A stretch of DNA of 35,292 nucleotides from CANLBN01 sp050298695 (GTDB lineage: Bacteria; Pseudomonadota; Gammaproteobacteria; Pseudomonadales; Cellvibrionaceae), in contig JBNKUQ010000028.1 of the NCBI GenBank assembly GCA_050298695.1, positions 1-35,292 of the forward strand. The letters run 5' to 3'. A program made the position numbers and the translations under genes. This document shows, piece after piece, positions 7,356 to 14,522 of the stretch (its first letter is position 1; the number at the start of each line of letters is the position of its first letter). The notes under the pieces are model-generated. The model did no database searches, was not told where the DNA came from, and saw nothing but the letters and a program-made list of their open reading frames with translations.

Positions 7356-8681
7356 ATGCGCTTAGCATTATTTTGCGAAAAGAAAAAATTTGAAGAAATA
7401 AAGCGGTACTCGGATACACATCATAAGCACCTACGAATCAATCATGCACAAGATATTAAGCAATTTTTTATCATGCTTTTTTGCGAAAAGAACATTCCTT
7501 ATGATTATGTAGTACTCGAGGAAAAGTTATTAGCTTGTGATTTCGAAGACCTTTTACAATGTATCAACGCACATTTACCCAGCGAAAAAATTGCTGTGCT
7601 ATCTGAAAGCTTTAGCCTTGAGTCTACACTTTTTACATTTGATACTAGCGAACTTGGACTAAGACGGCTGTCAGATCATATCGATACGCTCAGATTGCAG
7701 TTGATGAAAGCGGCAAAAGAGGCTAATAGATTTTTAGAACCTCCCAATGATTTCGAGAGTATGTTGCGTCGCTATGAAACCATCATTAATGGCGCAGGAG
7801 AAGCGATTGTTGGTCTCGATGAAAACGGTCACATCACTTTTTTAAACACGACGGCTTGTGAGCTATTAGGGCGTCACGAAATCGATTTATTGGGTAAATC
7901 CCTCGCTGAATTTGCTCTCGATTCGCCTATGAACAAAGGCGTCAGCGCTCGCTCGTTTACCGATATTGACTGCGATAAACGTCGAGTTGGCAGAGGTGTG
8001 GTTTCAAGACCCGATGGCACTATGATTTACGTGGAATATACTCAGTCCTACGTCGGTAACCAGGCCGACGATACCATCAGCATCATGGTAATGGAGGATA
8101 TTGGTGACCGAGTCAAGTTTGAAGCCAAATTAAAAACCTTAGCGAATCGAGATCCACTCACAGGTTTGGCCAATAGACGTTACTTCCAAAAGGCTTTAGA
8201 AAAAGAGCTTTCTGGCAATCGACAACAGGGCTGCCCGGTTATTACCGCTTTAATTGATATCGATGATTTTAAACAAGTCAATGATCAATATGGCCATTCG
8301 GTCGGTGACAAGTTGTTGATGTTAACAGCAAAACGATTAACGCGGCACTTGCGCCGAGGGGACTTGGTGGCAAGGGTTGGCGGTGATGAGTTCATCATAA
8401 TGTTTAAGGAAACCTCAGCAGAAGATGCAACGACGGTCATTGAAAACATACTCGCTCGTATTCGAGTGCCTTTTACCTTTCACGAACAAACCATTCAGCC
8501 ATCGGTTAGTATCGGACTCTGCATGGCGCTACCGGGCGATCACAAGCTTGATGACTTGCTCGAACGTATGGATCATTCCATGTATCGAGTGAAACAATGG
8601 GGGAAAGGTGACTTTGCTTGGTATAAAGAGGGCCGCCCTTCTGATAATGTCAATGATGTTGGAAAGCAAGCACGAGACTAA
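7356..8681 (+). CDS. Diguanylate cyclase with receiver-like, PAS and GGDEF domains
   Basis: The 441-residue protein makes cyclic-di-GMP from two GTP. Residues 1-120 form an alpha/beta segment that resembles a degenerate receiver and that I cannot assign firmly. A PAS domain spans about 137-255 (YETIINGAGEAIVGLDENGHITFLN and a C-terminal IMVMEDIGDR strand). The GGDEF domain starts at NRDPLTGLANRRYF (264-277). The active-site motif GGDEF is intact at 342-346. An inhibitory-site motif RxxD (R333-D336) lies five residues before it, so product feedback inhibition is expected. There are no membrane segments. A GAGGAGG ribosome site precedes the ATG. The HD-GYP gene at 23084 supplies a plausible opposing enzyme. 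Confidence 0.93.
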   Translation: MRLALFCEKKKFEEIKRYSDTHHKHLRINHAQDIKQFFIMLFCEKNIPYDYVVLEEKLLACDFEDLLQCINAHLPSEKIAVLSESFSLESTLFTFDTSELGLRRLSDHIDTLRLQLMKAAKEANRFLEPPNDFESMLRRYETIINGAGEAIVGLDENGHITFLNTTACELLGRHEIDLLGKSLAEFALDSPMNKGVSARSFTDIDCDKRRVGRGVVSRPDGTMIYVEYTQSYVGNQADDTISIMVMEDIGDRVKFEAKLKTLANRDPLTGLANRRYFQKALEKELSGNRQQGCPVITALIDIDDFKQVNDQYGHSVGDKLLMLTAKRLTRHLRRGDLVARVGGDEFIIMFKETSAEDATTVIENILARIRVPFTFHEQTIQPSVSIGLCMALPGDHKLDDLLERMDHSMYRVKQWGKGDFAWYKEGRPSDNVNDVGKQARD

Positions 8682-8711
8682 CGCCCACTACTCTGGCTGT
8701 GAATAGCACTT

Positions 8712-8802
8712 TACTCTTCGACACCAACCCAATTTTCAGGGATGAAATGTGCTGGCGAGGTGCCTGAGTGCTCGAAAGGGCTTGCCTGGAAAGTAAGAGT
8801 GT
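8712..8802 (+). pseudogene. Decayed 5' part of a tRNA-Ser gene with its upstream flank
   Basis: About 40 bases here (TCGACACCAACCCAATTTTC onwards to GTGCTGG) repeat the region upstream of the intact tRNA-Ser at 11180, with about one mismatch. They run directly into a copy of the first 50 or so bases of that tRNA, with about five substitutions. The copy stops inside the variable arm, so it cannot make a tRNA. The 78 bases that lie between flank and tRNA in the intact copy, including its TATAAT box, are missing here; the breakpoint is a shared CTGG. The remnant marks the left side of the type VI cassette. Confidence 0.75.
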
Positions 8803-8810
8803 CGGTTTGA

Positions 8811-9419
8811 TTATTTTTTTATTTTAAGTGCTAGCGGTTCAAGCGTAATAATTTTAGATGGATGAGTATTTTCCCAAGTTGCGTTTGGTGCTTTTTCATA
8901 AGAAGGGGCGACCCAATATAGGTGATCGATTTTCATTGATGTATTTGCCCGAATTTTAACTGAAACAAATTTAGTCTTTTCAGGGAGGTAATAAGCTGTC
9001 GTCCCATCATCTATTGAATAACCTACATGTCTACAATTTTTAGCGGGTCCACTGTGATAGTATCCGCTGGTGGTATAAGAGAGTTTGTATTCATATTTTC
9101 CATCACTGACAATTACTTCTGGTTCAAGTATTTTACTATCAGTAATACGCTTGAAACGGCCAGACAGTAAAAACCCTCTTTTTTGATCAGGCGGTATACT
9201 ATGATCAAATTCATACTGTCCTTCACAAGATAATAGTTCAATATACTGCGCATAAGGTGCAGATTTAAGAGACTTATCAAATATTACCGTTTGCCACTCT
9301 GTAGAAATGTTTATAGGCCCATTGATTAATTGATCTGTAGGTGAATGATTTTGCGACAAACAACTTGCCGTAGTAAACAAGACAAAAAAATGAACAGTTA
9401 GCTTAATTGGTTTCATCAT
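8811..9419 (-). CDS. Putative lipoprotein, candidate immunity protein of the adjacent effector
   Basis: I do not recognise a family for this 202-residue protein. Its N-terminus is a lipoprotein signal: MMKPIK, a hydrophobic run LTVHFFVLFTTAS, then Cys20 in a TASC lipobox. The mature part is probably beta-rich with several aromatic and charged residues and ends in a short basic tail. The start codon overlaps the stop codon of the upstream gene (TAATG, one shared base), indicating translational coupling. In type VI clusters the gene directly after a cell-wall-attacking effector is commonly its immunity protein, located in the periplasm. A lipid-anchored periplasmic protein fits this role, but the assignment rests on position and signal only. 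Confidence 0.65.
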   Translation of the reverse strand: MMKPIKLTVHFFVLFTTASCLSQNHSPTDQLINGPINISTEWQTVIFDKSLKSAPYAQYIELLSCEGQYEFDHSIPPDQKRGFLLSGRFKRITDSKILEPEVIVSDGKYEYKLSYTTSGYYHSGPAKNCRHVGYSIDDGTTAYYLPEKTKFVSVKIRANTSMKIDHLYWVAPSYEKAPNATWENTHPSKIITLEPLALKIKK

Positions 9420-10009
9420 TAAATCACAACATCCTTAATGTAACGGAGATAATGACTCGTTGCCACTGCTTCAGGGGAAGCGACTTGAGAGCTGCCGCGT
9501 ATAATTGGTAAACAACCCTGTTCAAAAGCATTCACTACTAATTCGCTGCAAAAGGAGCTACTTTCATGGTCATTACCTTTTATGCCTTCGTCAATCACTT
9601 GAATAATTACTCCACTTAACGTTCTGCTAACAGGACGACAACCCGTAGTCACACCTGCGCGAAGTGCTCCAATATAATCATAAGGTTTACCTATGTGTTT
9701 TTCTGCATAATGGCAAATCCATGCGGCATAATTGGCATCCATTGCTTTATGTCTATACAGCGCACCGTAAGTAGCATGAATTAAGGCCTCACCAATAGGG
9801 ATAATATTTACACCTTTGCTCGTAGCTTCAATACACTTTCCACGTTCCAGCATTAAAATTGCATGACTGTAGGTCGAGCAAGAACCGTAACGAATGACCT
9901 TGGATTGGGTCGCTTCATTTCGAGTCACAATAATATCTGCAGGCTGTAATCCACTAACATCAATACTCAGTGATTCGTTACCGCTTAAAGGTGATGATGA
10001 ACTTGACAT
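9419..10009 (-). CDS. Papain-like NlpC/P60-type (YiiX-like, permuted) putative type VI effector
   Basis: This 196-residue protein shows the signatures of circularly permuted NlpC/P60 papain-like enzymes of the YiiX group. LQPADIIVTR opens the domain at 21-30. A His lies in STYSHAILML (H49) and an acidic residue follows in GKCIEATSKGV (E61). IGKPYDYIG is at 106-114, and the nucleophile Cys is in SSSFCSELVVNAF (C154). These enzymes cleave amide or related bonds in peptidoglycan peptides or lipids. There is no signal peptide, consistent with delivery through a type VI apparatus. The gene sits 20 bases downstream of hcp and is coupled to a lipoprotein gene. V. cholerae TseH is a known NlpC/P60-like type VI effector, but close kinship is not claimed. 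Fold assignment is fairly secure; the effector role is inference from the neighbours. Confidence 0.75.
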   Translation of the reverse strand: MSSSSSPLSGNESLSIDVSGLQPADIIVTRNEATQSKVIRYGSCSTYSHAILMLERGKCIEATSKGVNIIPIGEALIHATYGALYRHKAMDANYAAWICHYAEKHIGKPYDYIGALRAGVTTGCRPVSRTLSGVIIQVIDEGIKGNDHESSSFCSELVVNAFEQGCLPIIRGSSQVASPEAVATSHYLRYIKDVVI

Positions 10010-10029
10010 AATCTAATCTCCTTTTAATG

Positions 10030-10518
10030 TTATTTTTTAGTATTGGTTGCAGTATCAAAGCCGACCGCAATAGGCGCTTCGGGGTTACCATTTTCATCAT
10101 AAGGGGTGTATTTCACATCAATATTGATGAAACTCATTGTTAACTCTTCGCGAGGGCGCGCACCATCACAATTAACCGCTTTTACTGAATAGTGGCTGAT
10201 CAAAGCATTGTGTAAGGTATATTCAATAAAAGGATCGGCACCTTTACCTGTACCGGTTTTAGTCTGAACTAATTTGATGGTTTTACCGCGACCACAACAG
10301 GCCTCGATAAATAATTGCGAGGTAGCTTTGTCCATAAAGCGAGTAATCATTAGATCGTTAATCACTGCATTAGAACTTTCACGATCTCCTTGTGTTGATG
10401 CCTTAGACGTAATTCCACGTTTAACATCCCATTTCCAAGTGGCTATATCTAACCACCCCTGATGGTCGGGGTTAGATACTTCTCCCTTGATACCATCGAT
10501 ATATAAAAATGCCGACAT
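10030..10518 (-). CDS. hcp: Hcp family type VI secretion tube protein
   Basis: The 162-residue product matches Hcp: MSAFLYIDGIKGEVSNPDHQGWLDI at the start, a KRGITSKASTQGDRESSNAVINDLMITRFMDKATSQLF core, and ELTMSFINIDVKYTPYDENG near the end. Hcp forms the hexameric inner tube of the type VI secretion system and carries effectors in its lumen. I prefer the ATG at 10516-10518. A TTG three codons upstream would lie directly against the AGAGG ribosome site, whereas that site is about ten bases from this ATG. No sheath, baseplate or VgrG genes are in the window, so this is an orphan hcp island that must use machinery encoded elsewhere. The putative effector and immunity genes follow in the same transcript. 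Confidence 0.93.
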   Translation of the reverse strand: MSAFLYIDGIKGEVSNPDHQGWLDIATWKWDVKRGITSKASTQGDRESSNAVINDLMITRFMDKATSQLFIEACCGRGKTIKLVQTKTGTGKGADPFIEYTLHNALISHYSVKAVNCDGARPREELTMSFINIDVKYTPYDENGNPEAPIAVGFDTATNTKK

Positions 10519-10560
10519 AGTATGCAATCCTCTTTGTCCTTTGCGTTTATTTTAATCTCT

Positions 10561-10598
10561 GTTCAATATTCTAAGTACTAAATTAGAATATTCCGAAC
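10561..10598. promoter_or_regulatory. Long inverted repeat upstream of hcp
   Basis: AATATTCTAA (10565-10574) and TTAGAATATT (10583-10592) form a perfect 10-bp inverted repeat with an 8-base spacer. Outer GTTC and GAAC arms continue the symmetry past a 2-base bulge. It lies about 43 bases before the hcp start, where an operator would be expected. An RNA hairpin in the leader is the alternative. Confidence 0.5.
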
Positions 10599-10681
10599 TA
10601 TACAACGGACAAAACAAACCCGGTACTATGCGATGTTGAGCTAGATGACAATATCGTCTATAAAACAAACGTTAAGCAAAT

Positions 10682-10933
10682 TTATTTTAAAAATGAGAAC
10701 AGGTTAACGTTTTTTGCCTTCTTAATTCGTGATCTTTTGGTACAGGGCTGGTAATTCCCTGTTATAAACTGTCTTTTAGAATTACGTCCTTTCTTTGGTT
10801 TACGTAGTATTTTCTTAGGTATTGAATTTACGTTCTCGTTCATTGAGTTGTAAGCGTGTTTCATGGCTATTTTGAATTCAGCCACTTTGTCTTTATCCGT
10901 GACCACTTGATCAATAATATCCAGCCTGAGCAT
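10682..10933 (-). CDS. Small basic hypothetical protein upstream of hcp (doubtful)
   Basis: This 83-residue frame on the same strand as hcp begins MLRLDIIDQVVTDKDKVAEF and becomes strongly basic (KKILRKPKKGRNSKRQF, KRSRIKKAKN). I do not recognise it. There is no clear ribosome site before the ATG and a stop codon lies just upstream, so it could be a remnant in the disturbed region next to tRNA-Ser or a chance frame. The rest of the stretch 10934-11111 holds no gene I can support, only the flank shared with the left tRNA remnant. Confidence 0.3.
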   Translation of the reverse strand: MLRLDIIDQVVTDKDKVAEFKIAMKHAYNSMNENVNSIPKKILRKPKKGRNSKRQFITGNYQPCTKRSRIKKAKNVNLFSFLK

Positions 10934-11111
10934 GGTTATTTATATAGCCTGTTTAATAAACTCATTGAGCTAGACAAAGAAGTCGCTTTGATTGCAGAAG
11001 TGTGTTTGTCTACAGGCGCGCACTGTTTACGGTTGTTCAATAATTTTTTCTGCTTCGACACTTTTTCGACACCAACACAATTTTCAGGGATGAAATGTGC
11101 TGGTTTTCCTG

Positions 11112-11117
11112 TATAAT
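11112..11117 (+). promoter_or_regulatory. -10 box of the tRNA-Ser promoter
   Basis: A perfect TATAAT is followed by a GC-rich discriminator (GCGCC), the pattern of stringently controlled stable-RNA promoters, about 60 bases upstream of the mature tRNA. No good TTGACA-like -35 is visible at the right distance. Two TTCGACA copies lie further upstream, near 11054-11071. Confidence 0.6.
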
Positions 11118-11179
11118 GCGCCTCTCTCAAAATAGAGAACATCAAAAAACCATTGATAAATCAATGAGTTAATCTTACT

Positions 11180-11267
11180 GGTGAGGTGCCCGAGTGGTCG
11201 AAGGGGCTTGCCTGGAAAGTAAGTGTGTCGCAAGGCACCGAGGGTTCGAATCCCTCCCTCACCGCCA
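11180..11267 (+). tRNA. tRNA-Ser (anticodon GGA)
   Basis: The acceptor stem GGTGAGG pairs with CCTCACC, followed by discriminator G and an encoded CCA. The anticodon arm CTTGCCTGGAAAGTAAG presents GGA, reading UCC and UCU serine codons. The long variable arm (TGTGTCGCAAGGCACC) is the class II form expected of tRNA-Ser. The T arm is GAGGG-TTCGAAT-CCCTC. The gene looks complete and functional. Its 5' part is repeated near 8750 and its 3' end at 11429. Confidence 0.95.
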
Positions 11268-11545
11268 TATTATTTTAAAGCCCCTCGACTTCAAACATTC
11301 TCTCACTTCTAAAAGTATCTCCCATAAGGGAGGGGTGAGAACACTCGCCAGGGTTCGACTAAATGTACGGAACATTTAGAACCGCGATAGCGCCGCAAAG
11401 CGGGCAAATGCAGGACGCATTTGAGTTTATCCCTCCCTCACCGCCATATTATTTTAAAGTCCCTCGACTTCAAACATTCTCTCACTTCTAAAAGCATCTC
11501 CCATAAGGGAGGGGTGAGAACACTCGCCAGGGTTCGGCTAAATGT
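11250..11545 (+). repeat. Tandem repeat of 179-bp period built on the tRNA-Ser 3' end
   Basis: Positions 11250-11366 and 11429-11545 are near-identical 117-bp copies (about three substitutions) offset by 179 bases. Each starts with the tRNA-Ser 3' end (ATCCCTCCCTCACCGCCA) and ends with a T-arm-like AGGGTTCGA or AGGGTTCGG followed by CTAAATGT. The intervening 11359-11428 contains perfect hairpins, CTAAATGT/ACATTTAG (11359-11379) and CAAATGC/GCATTTG (11405-11423), and a weaker CCGC/GCGG pair. There is no convincing coding frame in this roughly 300-base gap. Confidence 0.85.
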
Positions 11546-11567
11546 GACTTGAGCCAAACACACACCA

Positions 11568-12380
11568 CTAACTTTCAGATGATACCTCCGCAGAGTTAGA
11601 CTCATTTTTTTCTTCATGACCCTTTTCTTCATGATCACTGGAGGGATTCCATTTACGGTAGGCAACAAAGTCAAATTCAGTAGCGGACACAATCGCATCT
11701 TGTCGTAAGGATAAATAAATATGCGTGTCTACCTCGTCATAAAAAGTACTAAAGTGCACTCTCAGGGTGTCCTTGTCTCGATAGCCACTCATAATTGGCA
11801 TAATGGAAATATCCTGGTCCATACCATTAGTTTCTGTGGGCTCACCAAGGCTAATGACTTTGCCAACGTAAACTTTTCTATCACTCATTCCCAGCATAGC
11901 GTATTTATTTTTTTGCAACGATAAATTGAATAAGAGATTATCCAATGGACTATCTTCCAGCAATTCACCAATCACAAACACTCTCGTATTCCAAACACCA
12001 AAGCGCCGCCAAAGGCTAACATGCCCCCAGAATTTGATTATCAATGCTGAAAACAGCGTTAACGCCGACAAGATAAAAAACCATGCCATTTTTGAGGCCT
12101 CATGAGTATCTTGTGCCCCCATCTCTAGCATGCTATCTGATAACCAGGATGAAAACGTCAAGCTAAGACTATAAGAACCCAGACTCAGAGAGGAAGGGAT
12201 AACGTGGTACAAAATAAGCGATATTGTAAAAGCCACTCCAAAACACTTCAGCCCTAACTCAGAGCTTTTTAGGTAAAGGTATTGGCCTTCATAGCGGTGC
12301 AATTTATAGGAGTGATAAGGGTGTATATGACACGCCAGGAAACCAGCGATAAGAACGGGGAATATCAGTAAAAAGAGCAT
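11568..12380 (-). CDS. Integral membrane protein with cytoplasmic C-terminal domain, unknown function
   Basis: I do not recognise this 270-residue protein. Three hydrophobic segments are visible, near residues 2-18 (LFLLIFPVLIAGFLACH), 46-66 (FGVAFTISLILYHVIP) and 99-119 (MAWFFILSALTLFSALIIKFW). After residue 125 comes a soluble domain with GVWNTRVFVIGELLEDSPLDNLL, KVYVGKVISLGEPTE and DISIMPIMSGYRDKDTLRV, which looks like a folded mixed alpha/beta module. The tail is acidic and Ser-rich with a duplicated HEEKG/HEEKN. A GAGG ribosome site precedes the ATG. It begins 24 bases after the small gene at 12405, so the two probably form an operon. Confidence 0.7.
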   Translation of the reverse strand: MLFLLIFPVLIAGFLACHIHPYHSYKLHRYEGQYLYLKSSELGLKCFGVAFTISLILYHVIPSSLSLGSYSLSLTFSSWLSDSMLEMGAQDTHEASKMAWFFILSALTLFSALIIKFWGHVSLWRRFGVWNTRVFVIGELLEDSPLDNLLFNLSLQKNKYAMLGMSDRKVYVGKVISLGEPTETNGMDQDISIMPIMSGYRDKDTLRVHFSTFYDEVDTHIYLSLRQDAIVSATEFDFVAYRKWNPSSDHEEKGHEEKNESNSAEVSSES

Positions 12381-12404
12381 CCTAGCCTCAACGGTAAGAT
12401 AGTG

Positions 12405-12602
12405 TTAATGTCGCGCTACGATCTCTCTTGCCTCAGCGCGGGCATTTTTAAATTCTTGAGACTGGCTCACTTCGCTGGGGTCGATAGTGATAGTACCTCG
12501 CCCAACCACTTGTACAGATTTGTAAGACTGGGCGACTAGTTCTCGCAATTTTTCATCTTTATCACTAGGTGCTAGCCCTAGCATTTTCAAAAAGAGACTC
12601 AT
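12405..12602 (-). CDS. Small hypothetical protein, first gene of a two-gene operon
   Basis: The 65-residue product has no membrane segment and no family I recognise. The first half is amphipathic (MSLFLKMLGLAPSDKDEKLRELVAQSYKSV). A short beta-like stretch follows (VQVVGRGTITIDPSEV), then a charged helix (SQEFKNARAEAREIVARH). It precedes the membrane protein gene at 11568-12380 by 24 bases on the same strand and diverges from selO. The natural composition and operon position favour a real gene. Its ribosome site (AGG about ten bases before the ATG) is weak. Confidence 0.6.
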   Translation of the reverse strand: MSLFLKMLGLAPSDKDEKLRELVAQSYKSVQVVGRGTITIDPSEVSQSQEFKNARAEAREIVARH

Positions 12603-12735
12603 ACGCTTGATACCTACTGTATACGTAAAAGACAGTATAACTCATAGACAATAACAAAGGTAGCGACAGCAATTCCCAAAACAAGGGCTTTGTCTATTGT
12701 ATAACGGGTACTCCTTCACGTGATAACATTAGGTC

Positions 12736-14232
12736 ATGTTTTCATTTGACAATAACACCTTTGCACGCGATTTACCGGATGCTTATACGGTTTGCCAACC
12801 CGAAGAGAGCTCAAAGCCGGAGCTGCTGTACTTTAATCATCAATTGGCCGGTGAGCTAGGCTTTGAATTTGACGGTGACGAAACAAAACTAACCCAATGG
12901 TTCTCGGGCAATGAAACACTCCCTGGATCAGCGCCCTTGGCACAGGTTTATGCGGGACATCAATTTGGCCACTTTAATCCGCAACTAGGAGATGGCCGAG
13001 CCCTGCTCTTAGGCGAAGTCATCGATAAACAGGGGGTACGCCAAGACATTGCCTTTAAAGGCTCAGGGCGAACGCCCTATTCGCGCAATGGCGATGGCAA
13101 AGCAGCCGTGGGACCCATGTTGCGTGAAGCACTGATTAGCGAAGCCATGCATGCTTTGGGTATTCCCAGCACTCGCACCTTAGCCGTCGTAAAAACCGGC
13201 GATGTTGTTTACCGCGAAACGACCTTACCCGGCGCATTGCTGACGCGTGTTGCACAAAGCCATATTCGCGTGGGAACCTTTGAATATTTTGCCGCCCGTG
13301 ATGACCTCACGACATTACGCGCCTTGGCCGATTACACACTGGGTCGCCATCCTGCTGAGCTGTCAAATCACGAAGATCCCTACTTAGCCTTACTAGATTC
13401 CGTTTGCCAGCGTCAGGCTAGGCTAATCGCTCAATGGATAGGAGTGGGGTTTATTCATGGTGTGATGAATACCGATAATATGAGCATTGCTGGGGAAACC
13501 ATCGACTATGGCCCCTGTGCCTTTATGGAAGCCTTTAATCCAAAGGTGGTTTTTAGCTCCATCGACCACCAAGGACGCTATGCTTACCAAAACCAGCCCG
13601 GTATTGCTCAGTGGAATTTAGCACGCTTTGCGGAAGCCTTGTTGCCACTGATTGATCAAGAACAAAGTAAAGCGGTTGAGAAAGCCTTGGCAGTATTGGA
13701 TGACTTTGCAAGATATTATCAACAGTCTTGGCTGGAGATCATGCTGGCTAAGCTGGGCTTAAGCGTTGATACTTCGACGATAGATAAGGATATTCAGCTT
13801 ATTCAACAGTGGCTTGGCTTACTAGAGCAAGCATCTGTGGATTACACCCTAGCTTGGCACCATCTATCCGATGCGCTACTACCCGTATCAGAAACGCCTT
13901 CACCCGCTCCATCAATAGATAGACTATTGGTTAACAACCAGGAGGAGTTAAGCGCTTGGCTCCAACAATGGCAACAACGGGGCGAGCAAGAAAGTGCTAA
14001 TCGTGAAAAACGTGTAGCAAAAATGCGTCAGCACAACCCTTGGTTGACCCCACGAAACCATCGAGTAGAAGAGGCTTTGGCTTCCGCATCTAACGATAGC
14101 GACCTGACGCTCTTCAAAAGCTTGCTAAATGCCTTGCAAGCCCCCTATACCATTCAGCCTGAATACGCCCACTTGGCAAAGCCTGCAAATACAAACTTTA
14201 CGCAAAGCTATCAAACCTTTTGCGGAACTTAA
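12736..14232 (+). CDS. selO: SelO/YdiU protein adenylyltransferase (AMPylase)
   Basis: This 498-residue pseudokinase-fold enzyme transfers AMP from ATP to Ser, Thr or Tyr of target proteins, including redox proteins. Family signatures are intact: APLAQVYAGHQFGHFNPQLGDGRALLLGE, the nucleotide-binding KGSGRTPYSRNGDGKAAVGPMLRE, EAMHALGIPSTRTLAVV, and GFIHGVMNTDNMSIAGETIDYGPCAFME with the metal-binding Asn and Asp-Tyr-Gly. The protein ends CGT, keeping the antepenultimate Cys that is selenocysteine in some eukaryotic homologues. Length matches E. coli YdiU (about 480). The ribosome site is weak. It diverges from the small gene at 12602. Confidence 0.95.
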   Translation: MFSFDNNTFARDLPDAYTVCQPEESSKPELLYFNHQLAGELGFEFDGDETKLTQWFSGNETLPGSAPLAQVYAGHQFGHFNPQLGDGRALLLGEVIDKQGVRQDIAFKGSGRTPYSRNGDGKAAVGPMLREALISEAMHALGIPSTRTLAVVKTGDVVYRETTLPGALLTRVAQSHIRVGTFEYFAARDDLTTLRALADYTLGRHPAELSNHEDPYLALLDSVCQRQARLIAQWIGVGFIHGVMNTDNMSIAGETIDYGPCAFMEAFNPKVVFSSIDHQGRYAYQNQPGIAQWNLARFAEALLPLIDQEQSKAVEKALAVLDDFARYYQQSWLEIMLAKLGLSVDTSTIDKDIQLIQQWLGLLEQASVDYTLAWHHLSDALLPVSETPSPAPSIDRLLVNNQEELSAWLQQWQQRGEQESANREKRVAKMRQHNPWLTPRNHRVEEALASASNDSDLTLFKSLLNALQAPYTIQPEYAHLAKPANTNFTQSYQTFCGT

Positions 14233-14242
14233 TTAGTTTTCC

Positions 14243-14271
14243 CTGAGAAAAGGCTTCCTGCCTTTTCTCAG
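14243..14271 (+). terminator. Long hairpin after selO, head of a dispersed repeat
   Basis: CTGAGAAAAGGC (14243-14254) pairs perfectly with GCCTTTTCTCAG (14260-14271) around the loop TTCCT. The A and T tracts lie inside the stem, so it can act on either strand. It lies 10 bases past the selO stop. Confidence 0.65.
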
Positions 14272-14399
14272 AGGTCGCGATAAAAATACGTAACGTAAAA
14301 ACGCGATTTTACTGGTATTTTTACCACTCGCATTGGCTGCATGGACGCAGGTAATGAGCGTTAGCGTTGGTCTAATCGGCCAATGGCCTCACGTCCATG
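14243..14399 (+). repeat. Dispersed intergenic repeat, copy 1
   Basis: After the hairpin come GGTCGCGATAAAAATACG, TAACGTAAAAACGCGATTTT, ACTGGTATTTTTACCACTCGC and a palindromic end with CATGGACG (14340-14347) facing CGTCCATG (14392-14399). The same order of elements is found on the minus strand at 22920-23050, and the first part at 32311-32371. A further imperfect hairpin (CCCTTGAAAAA facing TTTTTCAGGG) lies at 14412-14445. Confidence 0.7.
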
Positions 14400-14522
14400 T
14401 GAGGCACGTTTCCCTTGAAAAAAGCATCTTTAACATTTTTCAGGGACGACTAAATAGTGAAAACATGGTTATTTATCGGTAAGCTATCAAACTCATTTTA
14501 TGACCTATAAGTAGAAAACACT

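Noticed and set aside
10856..11116. 86-residue plus-strand frame overlapping the hcp-upstream region
   Set aside because: It runs into the tRNA-Ser promoter flank and opposes another doubtful frame. No motif or ribosome site.
8712..11267. Integrase-type genomic island with classical att sites
   Set aside because: No integrase gene is seen, and the left duplicate is the 5' rather than the 3' part of the tRNA.
11194..11379. 61-residue frame across the tRNA-Ser gene
   Set aside because: It lies mainly inside the tRNA and its downstream repeat.
11250..11545. CRISPR array
   Set aside because: Only two 117-bp copies with a 62-base gap, far longer than CRISPR repeats, and clearly derived from a tRNA 3' end.
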